Of a DNA stretch of 21,805 bases, positions 1 to 7,588 are shown piece by piece. The position numbers were made by a program, and so were the translations under genes. Source of the DNA: JACMJP01 sp046160675 (GTDB lineage: Bacteria; Bacteroidota; Bacteroidia; Chitinophagales; BACL12); NCBI GenBank assembly GCA_046160675.1, contig JBJXHH010000229.1:1-21805 (forward strand), given 5' to 3'. Within the stretch, counting starts at the first letter, position 1. Every line of letters starts with the position of its first letter. The notes below the pieces were generated by a model, which saw only the letters and a program-made list of their open reading frames with translations, did no database searches and was not told the DNA's origin.

Positions 1-494
1 CGCTGTGCAATCATAGGCTGAAATTCATTCCCTACTAGTCGGCTTATTAAGTAACTTTTGTGGCGCTGTTCTTCCTTAGGCTTCATGCCGCCAGAAAGTG
101 TGAGGGTAATGACATCGTTTTTCAAAACACCTTTACTTGCTACCCTGTCGTCATAGTTTATTGTTATCAAAAACTCTCTTCCCTGTATTGTAAAAATATC
201 GCCGGAATTATATCTTCTTGTTTGAGTTTTCTGTTCGTAAAGTTTTTTTGTAAGAATAAATTCATGAGCCCAGTTTTTCAGTTTTGCATATTCCTTTTTT
301 CTCTGTTCTTTGTCAAGATATTTTGAGAGCCGGATATGAACACCCCGCTTGCCGATGCTTGCAGCACAATTCTTACGGGCCTCTACGTAAATAAATACTT
401 TGAAAATTTTTCCACCCGCTTCAATACTATCTTCCGCAAGGTGTTTTCTTTTTGCAGCAGCAGGTTTTGGAAACAAGAAATCAAGCAGGTTCAA
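1..494 (-). CDS. YgjP/DUF45-type (M48-like) metallopeptidase, C-terminus cut by window edge
   Basis: An open minus-strand frame runs off the left edge and gives 164 residues. It has no ATG. The only plausible starts are TTG at 494 (reading MNLLDFLFPKP) or TTG at 476, because an in-frame TAG sits at 501-503. The protein opens with FLFPKPAAAKRKH. Next comes a beta-rich stretch, KVFIYVEARKNCAASIGKRG, then VHIRLSKYL, a lysine-rich helix and a VLKNDVITLTLS strand. This order resembles Bacteroidota proteins of the YgjP/DUF45 (WHG domain) metallopeptidase family, as I recall them. The HExxH zinc site of that family would lie in the missing C-terminal part, so catalysis cannot be checked here. The start overlaps the 3' end of the upstream oligoendopeptidase gene by 14 bases on the same strand, which suggests a two-gene peptidase operon. 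The reading frame is convincing; the family name is less certain. Confidence 0.62.
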   Translation of the reverse strand, partial: MNLLDFLFPKPAAAKRKHLAEDSIEAGGKIFKVFIYVEARKNCAASIGKRGVHIRLSKYLDKEQRKKEYAKLKNWAHEFILTKKLYEQKTQTRRYNSGDIFTIQGREFLITINYDDRVASKGVLKNDVITLTLSGGMKPKEEQRHKSYLISRLVGNEFQPMIAQ

Positions 495-2175
495 GTTCGC
501 CTAGGTATGTTTTTATTTCAGACAAAACATCTTTCACACAGTTTGTGTCAAACGGCGAACGCAGGTTTGCATACTCCACTAATTCAATAAAAGATTTGCT
601 TCCCCCAGCCTTACATAACTTCACATACTCATCAAATGCTTTTGAATGATCCTTCTTCGCCTTAATGAAAAACTGCAATGCACAAATTTCAGCCAATGTA
701 TAGTCAATGTAGTAAAAAGGGCTTTGAAAAATATGTGCCTGCATCTGCCAGTAACCACCGTTGTTCAAAAACGTATTGTTTTCATAGTTTCTATGGGGTA
801 AATATTTTTTCTCTATTTCTCTGAATGCTTTTTTCCTTTCGTCTGGGGTAAGTTCAGGGTTCTCATAGATCACATGCTGAAATTCATCTACCGTTACCCC
901 ATAAGGTAAAAAATTGATGCTTTCTACAATATGGGAATACCTGTATTTTTCTGTATCGCCATTAAAAAACAGGTTCATCCAGGGATAAGCAAAATATTCC
1001 ATGCTCATGCTAAAAATCTCAGCTGCTTCATACGTAGGCCACAAATATTCCATCACCTCCATATTGCGGCTCATATACACCTGGAAGGCATGCCCCACTT
1101 CATGCGTAAGCACATCTACATCAGCACTGGTGCCATTAAAGTTTGAAAAAATAAAGGGTGAATGAAAGTCTGGCATATATGTACAATAGCCGCCGGTTGC
1201 TTTGCCTTTTTTTGCAACAAGATCCATAAGCTCCTTATCCAGCATGTACCTGATAAAGTCAGATGTTTCAGAGGATAATTCCTCATACATTTTTTTGCCG
1301 TTGTTAATAATCCATTCAGGCGAACCTTTCGGTTTTGCATTACCGTCAGAAAATAACAGGGGCTCATCATAGTACTTTAAAGTGTCTAACCCCAGGCGTT
1401 TTGTTTGTTGCGTTTTTAACTGCGAGGAAACAGGTACAACAACATCTAATATCTGCTGTCTGTATTCAGCGATCATAGCAGGATTATAATCACTGCGCAA
1501 CATTCTGTCGTATCCAAGTTGTACATAATTTTTATACCCGAGTTTTGTTGCAATACTGTGCCGGGTTGTAACAAGTTTATCAAAAATCGTATCCAGTTTT
1601 TCGCTGTTTATTTCCAGGAAATTCCATTTCGCTTCTGAGGCTTTTCTGCGAATATCCCGGTCAGTACTGCGAATAAAGGGCCCCAGTTCTGCAAGATTTC
1701 TGTCTTCCCCTTTAAAATGAATGATGGCACTCGCAAGGAGTTCCATATATTCTGTGCTAAGGACATTTTCCTGGACAAGATCATCTATAATTTCAGGTTT
1801 AAACGTTTTAAGAGACAACGACGCAATACGAAACAACTGCTTCCCTAGCTTTTGTTCGAGTTCATTTCTGAATGGAGACTGTAACAATGCCCTATAAAAT
1901 TCGGTTTGAATGCCTTCGTACACAGGCAGGTTCTTGTCGAAAAAGTCTTGTTCCTCATTATAAAATTGTTCACGGGTGTCTATGCTGTGCCTGATTGTAA
2001 CAAGGTTATACATAGTATTAAAATCCCTGCGCAACACATTTAGTTGCCTTATGCAATCTACCTGCTCATCAGCATTTTTTGCATTAGTAAAAGTGTTAAG
2101 TATTGAAGTAAAATCAAGCTTAAGCTGTTTTATGTCAGGGCGGTTATAGGGATAATCAGCAAATTTCAACTGCAT
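481..2175 (-). CDS. pepF: M3 family oligoendopeptidase (PepF-like)
   Basis: This 564-residue zinc metallopeptidase probably hydrolyses short peptides in the cytoplasm; no signal peptide is visible. The zinc site HEVGH lies at residues 358-362. It is followed by the EAAEIFSMSMEY segment, in which E386 is the likely third zinc ligand, as in the M3 family. The long helical N-terminal part (about residues 1-330) and the tail region with the HRNYENNTFLNNGGYW stretch fit family M3B (oligoendopeptidase F), whose members are usually about 560-610 residues. The ATG at 2175 follows a minus-strand TATTTTTG promoter box 21 bases upstream. The gene is divergent from the mevalonate operon and is followed on the same strand by the DUF45-type gene, which starts inside its last codons. 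Substrate specificity cannot be read from sequence. Confidence 0.93.
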   Translation of the reverse strand: MQLKFADYPYNRPDIKQLKLDFTSILNTFTNAKNADEQVDCIRQLNVLRRDFNTMYNLVTIRHSIDTREQFYNEEQDFFDKNLPVYEGIQTEFYRALLQSPFRNELEQKLGKQLFRIASLSLKTFKPEIIDDLVQENVLSTEYMELLASAIIHFKGEDRNLAELGPFIRSTDRDIRRKASEAKWNFLEINSEKLDTIFDKLVTTRHSIATKLGYKNYVQLGYDRMLRSDYNPAMIAEYRQQILDVVVPVSSQLKTQQTKRLGLDTLKYYDEPLLFSDGNAKPKGSPEWIINNGKKMYEELSSETSDFIRYMLDKELMDLVAKKGKATGGYCTYMPDFHSPFIFSNFNGTSADVDVLTHEVGHAFQVYMSRNMEVMEYLWPTYEAAEIFSMSMEYFAYPWMNLFFNGDTEKYRYSHIVESINFLPYGVTVDEFQHVIYENPELTPDERKKAFREIEKKYLPHRNYENNTFLNNGGYWQMQAHIFQSPFYYIDYTLAEICALQFFIKAKKDHSKAFDEYVKLCKAGGSKSFIELVEYANLRSPFDTNCVKDVLSEIKTYLGELEPA

Positions 2176-2196
2176 ACTTGTATTGTTTCAATTCGG

Positions 2197-2204
2197 CAAA
2201 AATA
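2197..2204 (-). promoter_or_regulatory. Bacteroidota -7 box for the M3 peptidase gene
   Basis: On the minus strand the bases read TATTTTTG, matching the Bacteroidota TAnnTTTG element. The box lies 21 bases upstream of the ATG at 2175. A convincing TTTG -33 element is not seen, so this rests on the -7 box and its position. Confidence 0.45.
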
Positions 2205-2295
2205 ACTAAATACTTGGTTGAAACCTTACATTTTGCAATCAAAAAGTGCCATCAAAACCATCTGTATGAATACATTAAATGAGGCTAAACTTAGG

Positions 2296-2303
2296 TATTT
2301 TTG
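2296..2303 (+). promoter_or_regulatory. Bacteroidota -7 box for the mevalonate operon
   Basis: The bases TATTTTTG match the TAnnTTTG consensus and lie 11 bases before the ATG at 2315. They fall inside the 36-base upstream extension of the open frame (ATG at 2279), which argues that 2315 is the real start of the isomerase gene. No clear -33 TTTG is visible. Confidence 0.45.
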
Positions 2304-2314
2304 CAGCTGTAACT

Positions 2315-3343
2315 ATGGCCGAAATAAACGCAGAAAATAGGAAAAAAGATCATATTGAGCTAGCTCTGCAAAGCCAGTTGAGAGAAGCTTCAAATGATAA
2401 AAGATTTTATTATGAGCCTGTGTTAAGTAGTCATGGAAAACCTTTCCCTCAGGCTAAAAATTTCCTGGGAAAACACTTACGCCTTCCTGTTTGGATAAGC
2501 AGTATGACTGGTGGTACTGAGCTTGCGGGGAAAATCAATAAAAATCTTGCCCGGGCTTGTAATGAGTTCGGCATGGGCATGGGCTTGGGCTCCTGCAGAA
2601 GTTTGCTTGAAAGTGATAAACATTTTGAGGATTTTAATTTACGCCCCATCATTGGAAATGAGTTGCCATTTTTCGCCAATTTAGGGATAGCACAGGTTGA
2701 AAAAATATTAGTTGAAAATAACATTTCTGCAATTCAACGAATGATAGAAAAGTTGCAGGCTGACGGGCTCATTATTCACATAAACCCCCTTCAGGAATTT
2801 TTACAACCTGAAGGCGACAGGTTTCAGCATGCGCCCATTGAAACCATTAAAAAGATTCTCGGGCTTGTAAGTTTTCCCATTATTGTGAAGGAAGTGGGAC
2901 AGGGTTTGGGGCCGGAAAGCGTTAGGGCTTTATTGCAACTCCCTATTGCAGCCCTGGATTTCGGAGCATATGGCGGAACAAACTTTTCTAAAGTTGAATT
3001 GTTACGTTCTTCTGAAACAAGAACATCAGCCTTTGAAAGCCTTTCGTATATTGGACATACAGCAGCAGAAATGACGGATTTTGTTTTACAGCTTACTTAT
3101 AATGGCGGAGAAAATATTCACTGCCGGGAAATTATTGTTAGTGGAGGCGTTAAAAGTTTTTTAGATGGATATTATTTTACAAAACAGATAGAAAATAATT
3201 CAGAAGCAAACATGAAGGCAATTTATGGGCAAGGTTCATCCTTTTTAAAGTATGCTCAGAACAACTATACAGAGTTGAAAACCTATATCGAAAGTCAGCG
3301 GGAAGGTTTAGCTTTGTGTGAAGCATATTTAAAATGCAGGTAG
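2315..3343 (+). CDS. fni: Type 2 isopentenyl-diphosphate delta-isomerase (FMN-dependent)
   Basis: This enzyme interconverts isopentenyl and dimethylallyl diphosphate using FMN, reduced nicotinamide and Mg2+. With the ATG at 2315 it has 342 residues, usual for the family. Visible family motifs, numbered from that Met, are RKKDHIELAL (9-18), WISSMTGG (60-67), GMGMGLGSCR, and INPLQEFLQPEGD (156-168), which holds the conserved Gln-Glu pair at 160-161. PIIVKEVGQGLG, LDFGAYGGTNFSKVE and the phosphate-binding IIVSGGVKS stretch follow. An in-frame ATG at 2279 would add 12 residues, but a promoter box lies in that extension. It is the first gene of the operon and lies 45 bases before HMG-CoA reductase. 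Its place next to mevalonate genes fits the need for an isomerase, since the mevalonate route yields only IPP. Confidence 0.95.
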   Translation: MAEINAENRKKDHIELALQSQLREASNDKRFYYEPVLSSHGKPFPQAKNFLGKHLRLPVWISSMTGGTELAGKINKNLARACNEFGMGMGLGSCRSLLESDKHFEDFNLRPIIGNELPFFANLGIAQVEKILVENNISAIQRMIEKLQADGLIIHINPLQEFLQPEGDRFQHAPIETIKKILGLVSFPIIVKEVGQGLGPESVRALLQLPIAALDFGAYGGTNFSKVELLRSSETRTSAFESLSYIGHTAAEMTDFVLQLTYNGGENIHCREIIVSGGVKSFLDGYYFTKQIENNSEANMKAIYGQGSSFLKYAQNNYTELKTYIESQREGLALCEAYLKCR

Positions 3344-3388
3344 AGAGTAGATGTTTGAAACTGATGTTGACTGTGAAATAAAGTAACT

Positions 3389-4735
3389 ATGCAAAAGATC
3401 AGAGGCTTTTCAAAATTATCAAAAACAGAAAAAATTGCATGGCTTGCAAAACATTTTCTTACGAGCAATCCTTTGGATATTGCCCGTGAGTTTTCAAGCT
3501 ACATGCATGCAAATGCCGAGTTACAAAAAGTATTTGACGGCATTTCAGAAAATACACTTACAAACTTTTACCTGCCTTATAGCGTAGCGCCAAACTTTGT
3601 AATCAATGGCAGAACGTATGTTGTGCCTATGGTGATTGAAGAAAGCAGCGTTGTGGCTGCAGCAGCAAGTGGCGCTAAATTCTGGAGTGACCGGGGTGGA
3701 TTTCATGCTGAAGTTCTTTCAACAACAAAAGTGGGGCATGTGCATTTTCTTTGGCGGGGCGACAGTGAAAAACTGTTTGCGTTTTTTGAAGAATTAAAAC
3801 CCTTGTTACTTGCTGATGTAAAACATCTTACAGTCAACATGGAAAACCGGGGAGGTGGCATTAAAGATATTGAGTTAGTTGATTGCACAGAACTTGAACC
3901 CGAGTATTACCAGTTGAAAGCTACGTTTGAAACAGTAGATGCAATGGGCGCCAACTTCATCAATTCCGTACTCGAGGAATTTGCGCAGTGTTTAACGGAA
4001 GAGGTGAAAGAAAATAAAAATTTCAGCGGTGCAGAAAAAAATATTGAGGTAGTGATGAGCATTCTGAGTAATTACACTCCCGAATGCTTAGTGAAAGCAT
4101 GGGTAGAATGCCCTGTGGAAGAATTAGGAAATTTTGAAGAAGCAGAATTATCTGCTGGTCAGTTCGCAAAAAAGTTTAAAACTGCAATCACCATTGCCAG
4201 GAATGATGTGTATAGAGCTACTACACACAATAAAGGAATTTTTAATGGAATAGATGCCGTTATTCTTGCAACCGGAAATGACTTTCGAGCCATTGAAGCA
4301 TGTGGCCATGCTTATGCTGCCAAAGATGGAAAATATAAAAGCCTGAGCAACTGTGAGGTGAAAGAAGGAAAATTTATTTTCTCCATTGAGATTCCTCTTG
4401 CCGTAGGAACTATAGGTGGATTAACCAAACTGCACCCGCTTGCAAAGCGTTCACTCGAGATGCTTGGCAACCCCAGCGCCAAAGAGTTGATGAAAATTAT
4501 TGCCTGTGTTGGTCTTGCGCAAAACTTTGCTGCAGTAAGAGCACTTGTTACTTCAGGAATTCAAAAAGGGCATATGAAAATGCATCTCACAAATATTTTA
4601 CGTCATTTTGGCGCAAGCGAAACGGAAATTGAAAAAGCATTCACATATTTTTCTGATAAAACCGTAAGCTTCACAAGTGTGCGGGAGTTTTTGAACGAGT
4701 ATAGAAAAAAACTTTCAGCAAACCCGATAAAATAA
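3389..4735 (+). CDS. mvaA: Hydroxymethylglutaryl-CoA reductase, class II type
   Basis: This 448-residue enzyme reduces HMG-CoA to mevalonate with two hydride transfers. Class II features are visible: VPMVIEESSVVAAAASGAKF (79-98), which carries the catalytic Glu (E84 or E85); NRGGGIKDI; the DAMGAN signature (184-189); and THNKGIFNGIDA with catalytic Lys282. ATGNDFRA follows with catalytic Asp298, and GHMKMH with catalytic His395. There is no membrane anchor, as expected for the bacterial type. Databases often call this family 'degradative' after the Pseudomonas enzyme. The surrounding kinases, decarboxylase and isomerase argue that this one is biosynthetic. Cofactor preference (NADH or NADPH) cannot be decided by eye. 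A gap of 51 bases separates it from the GHMP kinase downstream. Confidence 0.95.
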   Translation: MQKIRGFSKLSKTEKIAWLAKHFLTSNPLDIAREFSSYMHANAELQKVFDGISENTLTNFYLPYSVAPNFVINGRTYVVPMVIEESSVVAAAASGAKFWSDRGGFHAEVLSTTKVGHVHFLWRGDSEKLFAFFEELKPLLLADVKHLTVNMENRGGGIKDIELVDCTELEPEYYQLKATFETVDAMGANFINSVLEEFAQCLTEEVKENKNFSGAEKNIEVVMSILSNYTPECLVKAWVECPVEELGNFEEAELSAGQFAKKFKTAITIARNDVYRATTHNKGIFNGIDAVILATGNDFRAIEACGHAYAAKDGKYKSLSNCEVKEGKFIFSIEIPLAVGTIGGLTKLHPLAKRSLEMLGNPSAKELMKIIACVGLAQNFAAVRALVTSGIQKGHMKMHLTNILRHFGASETEIEKAFTYFSDKTVSFTSVREFLNEYRKKLSANPIK

Positions 4736-4786
4736 TTCTTTTCGACCTTTGTATATAGTTTTACTAAGGCTTCATTATAAAACTTC

Positions 4787-5716
4787 ATGCAACAATTCTC
4801 TTCAAACGGAAAACTCCTCATTAGCGGAGAATACCTTGTTTTGCAAGGGGCATTAGCACTCGCAACCCCCTGTAAATTCGGGCAAAAAATGATGGTAGAA
4901 GAAAAAACAGGCGAAAATAATTTACACTGGATTACTAAAGATGCAGATGGAAGTACTCTTGAGGAAGTGCTATTAAATAAATCTGACTTTTCCCCTTTCA
5001 GAGGGTCTTTAGAAACAATAGATGCAGGCGTTTATGACACTTTATCAAAAACTCTGGCTACCTGCAGAAAAAGAAACCCCGCATTTTTAAAAAAAGAGTG
5101 TTCTACTAAAATTACAAATACAATTGAATTTAAACGGGATTGGGGTTTAGGAAGCAGTTCAACTTTTATTAATAACCTGGCTCAGTTTTCAAATGTTGAT
5201 GCTTTTCAATTGAACAAAGATATTTTTGGAGGCAGCGGGTATGACATTGCTTGTGCAAAAAGCTCAAAACCCATTTTTTTTAAGCTCGATGAGGAAGGAC
5301 CTGTATACGACTCGGTACATTTCTCCCCGCCCACACAAGAACAAATTTTTTTTATTTACATGAATGAAAAACAAAACTCCTCCATTGCAGTAACTCAATT
5401 TAACGAACAGGAACAGTCATTTTCAAAAGAGATAGAAATTATTACGGAGTTAAGCGAAGCATTGTTGTTTTGCGATGATTTTTCAGATTTTATGCAACTG
5501 CTTGATGAACATGAAGAGGTTATGCAATTTGTGTTGCAACAAGAAAAAGTAAAAACAAGGCTCTTTGCTGATTTCAGCGGAGTGGTGAAATCCCTGGGTG
5601 CCTGGGGGGGCGATTTTGTTATGGCAGTTGCAGAGATTCCGGCAGAGGAAATAAAAAGTTATTTTCAACAAAAAGGATTCAGTACAATTTTTAATTACAG
5701 GGAAATAATTTTGTGA
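4787..5716 (+). CDS. GYDIA-family GHMP kinase, probable phosphomevalonate kinase
   Basis: This 309-residue protein has the GHMP kinase fold. LLISGEYLVLQGALALATP (10-28) matches the N-terminal substrate-side motif. WGLGSSST (119-126) is the ATP-binding P-loop-like motif 2. GGSGYDIA (148-155) gives the family its name and carries the likely catalytic Asp153. The C-terminal motif reads LGAWGGDF (around 270-277) in place of the usual GAGGGG. In Bacteroidota this family sits among mevalonate genes. Here it is the only candidate for the phosphomevalonate kinase step, because the other two GHMP proteins match mevalonate kinase and the decarboxylase. That role is inferred from context. The stop codon is separated by one base from the next start, so the two genes are almost certainly co-translated. 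Confidence 0.88.
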   Translation: MQQFSSNGKLLISGEYLVLQGALALATPCKFGQKMMVEEKTGENNLHWITKDADGSTLEEVLLNKSDFSPFRGSLETIDAGVYDTLSKTLATCRKRNPAFLKKECSTKITNTIEFKRDWGLGSSSTFINNLAQFSNVDAFQLNKDIFGGSGYDIACAKSSKPIFFKLDEEGPVYDSVHFSPPTQEQIFFIYMNEKQNSSIAVTQFNEQEQSFSKEIEIITELSEALLFCDDFSDFMQLLDEHEEVMQFVLQQEKVKTRLFADFSGVVKSLGAWGGDFVMAVAEIPAEEIKSYFQQKGFSTIFNYREIIL

Positions 5717-5717
5717 A

Positions 5718-6749
5718 ATGAAAGTAATTTGGCAAAGCCCATCGAATATTGCCCTTATTAAATATTGGGGCAAGCATGACAAGCAATTGCCAAATAATCC
5801 ATCGCTATCACTCACATTATCAAAAGCAAACACAACTACTTCTCTTGCATTAGAAAAAAAATCATCAAAGAAAAAAATTGATCTTGCCTTTACATTTGAA
5901 GGAAAAGAAAATAGAAAGTTTTCAGAAAAAATAGAAACATACCTCAGCTCCCTCGCTACAGATTTTCCCTGGTTAGAAGGTCACAGGTTATTGGTGAATT
6001 CAGAAAATTCCTTCCCCCATTCAGCAGGTATTGCAAGCAGTGCCTCCGCTATGAGTGCGCTGGCTGTATGTCTGCTTTCTATGGATAGCAAATTGAAAAA
6101 GAAAAAAAACAGAAGTGATTTTTTTGAACTTGCCTCTTTTTATGCAAGGTTGGGTTCTGGCAGTGCCGCAAGAAGTGTGTATGGAAAATTTTCAGTATGG
6201 GGCAAAACAAAAGAGATAAAGAATTCCTCCAATAAATTTGCAGTTCCATTTCCGGTAAAATTTCATCGCAGTTTCGAAAACTTGCAGGATACTATTCTTA
6301 TTGTTCATGATGGTGAAAAAAATGTTTCATCCAGTGCGGGTCATGCCCTCATGCGCCACCACCCAATGGAAAAGCAGCGTTATAGAAATGCCAATAACAG
6401 GCTTAAAGAAATTCTCAGCGCTTTTAAAAAAGGGGATTGGGAATCGTTTTGTATAATAAATGAATCTGAAGCATTAGAATTACATGCCCTCATGATGACA
6501 AGTAATCCTTCTTACATCCTCATGAAACCGGAATCCCTTGCTTTAATAGAAAAGATTCAGACATTTAGAAAAAAAACAAAAATCCCCATCAGTTTTACTT
6601 TGGATGCAGGGCCGAATGTTCATTTACTTTATCCTGATTCTGAAAAAAAGAAGGTGCAATATTTCATTTCGAATGAGCTGCTTCCTTTTTGCGCTGATGG
6701 AAAAGTGATATATGATGAAATGGGCAATGGCCCAAAACAAATTTCCTGA
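5718..6749 (+). CDS. mvaD: Diphosphomevalonate decarboxylase
   Basis: This 343-residue GHMP-superfamily enzyme decarboxylates mevalonate 5-diphosphate to IPP using ATP. The N-terminal signature SPSNIALIKYWGKHD (8-22) is diagnostic. SAGIASSASAMSALA (102-116) is the ATP-binding loop. LGSGSAARSVYG (145-156) contains the conserved Arg152. FTLDAGPNVHLLYP (293-306) contains the catalytic Asp296. Two lysine-rich surface stretches (around 47-53 and 125-132) look like loops. The gene starts one base after the GYDIA kinase stop, and its own TGA overlaps the ATG of the next gene (TGATG), so the last three genes of the operon are tightly coupled. Confidence 0.96.
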   Translation: MKVIWQSPSNIALIKYWGKHDKQLPNNPSLSLTLSKANTTTSLALEKKSSKKKIDLAFTFEGKENRKFSEKIETYLSSLATDFPWLEGHRLLVNSENSFPHSAGIASSASAMSALAVCLLSMDSKLKKKKNRSDFFELASFYARLGSGSAARSVYGKFSVWGKTKEIKNSSNKFAVPFPVKFHRSFENLQDTILIVHDGEKNVSSSAGHALMRHHPMEKQRYRNANNRLKEILSAFKKGDWESFCIINESEALELHALMMTSNPSYILMKPESLALIEKIQTFRKKTKIPISFTLDAGPNVHLLYPDSEKKKVQYFISNELLPFCADGKVIYDEMGNGPKQIS

Positions 6750-7588
6750 TGTCAGACAGAAGTTACCCTTCAAAATTGTTACTGTTCGGAGAATATGCAG
6801 TAGTACTTGGCGGCGAAGCTTTGGCAATTCCTTACTATGAATTCTCTGCAAAATGGATTTTTAATACAGGTAAAGAAAGCGGTTATAAAAATCATCTGCT
6901 AAATTTTTTAACCTTTCTTAAGCAAAATAATTTCGCCAAAACCATTGATATTACTGCTTTTGAGAAGGATCTGCATTCGGGCCTTGATCTTGAATCTACG
7001 ATCCCAATAGGCTATGGCGTTGGCAGTTCGGGTGTCGTAGTTGCAGCGGTGTATGATAAATATGCGTTTGAAAAAATTGATGCTGGTGATCTTCCTGCGC
7101 TTAAATCTTTTCTGGGGGAAATGGAAAATTATTTTCATAAAAAAAGTTCGGGGCTTGATCCGCTGGTTTGTTATTTGCAAAAACCTTTACATATAAAATC
7201 AAACTCCGCCATTGAAATTCTGCAGGATGTTTCCTTGGAAAATGATGAATTCAAGATCAAACTTTGGGATTCAGATGAAAGCCGCACTACATACAAGATG
7301 ATGCAAGTGTTTAAAGAAAAAATAAAAGATGATGGGTTCAAAAAAGTAATTGAGCAAGAATACCTGCGCATGAATACAAGATGCATCAAACAGTTTCTCC
7401 CGCTTGATCTGAAAAATTTTATTTATTCTCTCACACAACTTTCCATTTTTCAGTATGATAATTTTCAGTTTGCCATTACAGAAGATATGCAGCGCATTTG
7501 GAAGCATGAACTAGATTGGGGAAAACGCCTTTTCAAACTTTGCGGAGCGGGCGGTGGGGGGTTTTACACTTATTTTGATCTAGAATAA
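6749..7588 (+). CDS. mvk: Mevalonate kinase (GHMP kinase)
   Basis: This 279-residue GHMP kinase probably phosphorylates mevalonate. It has the N-terminal SKLLLFGEYAVVLGGEALAI motif (8-27), the ATP-binding PIGYGVGSSG loop (86-95), SSGLDPLV (133-140) with likely catalytic Asp137, and a canonical C-terminal CGAGGGGF motif (265-272). It is somewhat shorter than typical mevalonate kinases of about 300 residues or more. The ATG overlaps the decarboxylase stop by one base. The 3' end overlaps the convergent EEP lipoprotein gene by nine bases, leaving no room for a conventional terminator between them. Assignment to mevalonate rather than phosphomevalonate rests on the canonical motifs and context. 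Confidence 0.88.
   Translation: MSDRSYPSKLLLFGEYAVVLGGEALAIPYYEFSAKWIFNTGKESGYKNHLLNFLTFLKQNNFAKTIDITAFEKDLHSGLDLESTIPIGYGVGSSGVVVAAVYDKYAFEKIDAGDLPALKSFLGEMENYFHKKSSGLDPLVCYLQKPLHIKSNSAIEILQDVSLENDEFKIKLWDSDESRTTYKMMQVFKEKIKDDGFKKVIEQEYLRMNTRCIKQFLPLDLKNFIYSLTQLSIFQYDNFQFAITEDMQRIWKHELDWGKRLFKLCGAGGGGFYTYFDLE

Noticed and set aside
60..326. Plus-strand open frame of 88 codons at the left edge
   Set aside because: It is antisense to the minus-strand DUF45-type frame, is rich in Phe and Cys, and looks like no protein.
2279..2314. Upstream ATG extension of the isopentenyl-diphosphate isomerase (12 extra residues)
   Set aside because: The extension contains a TAnnTTTG promoter box, and the family usually begins near the RKKDHI segment, so ATG 2315 is preferred.
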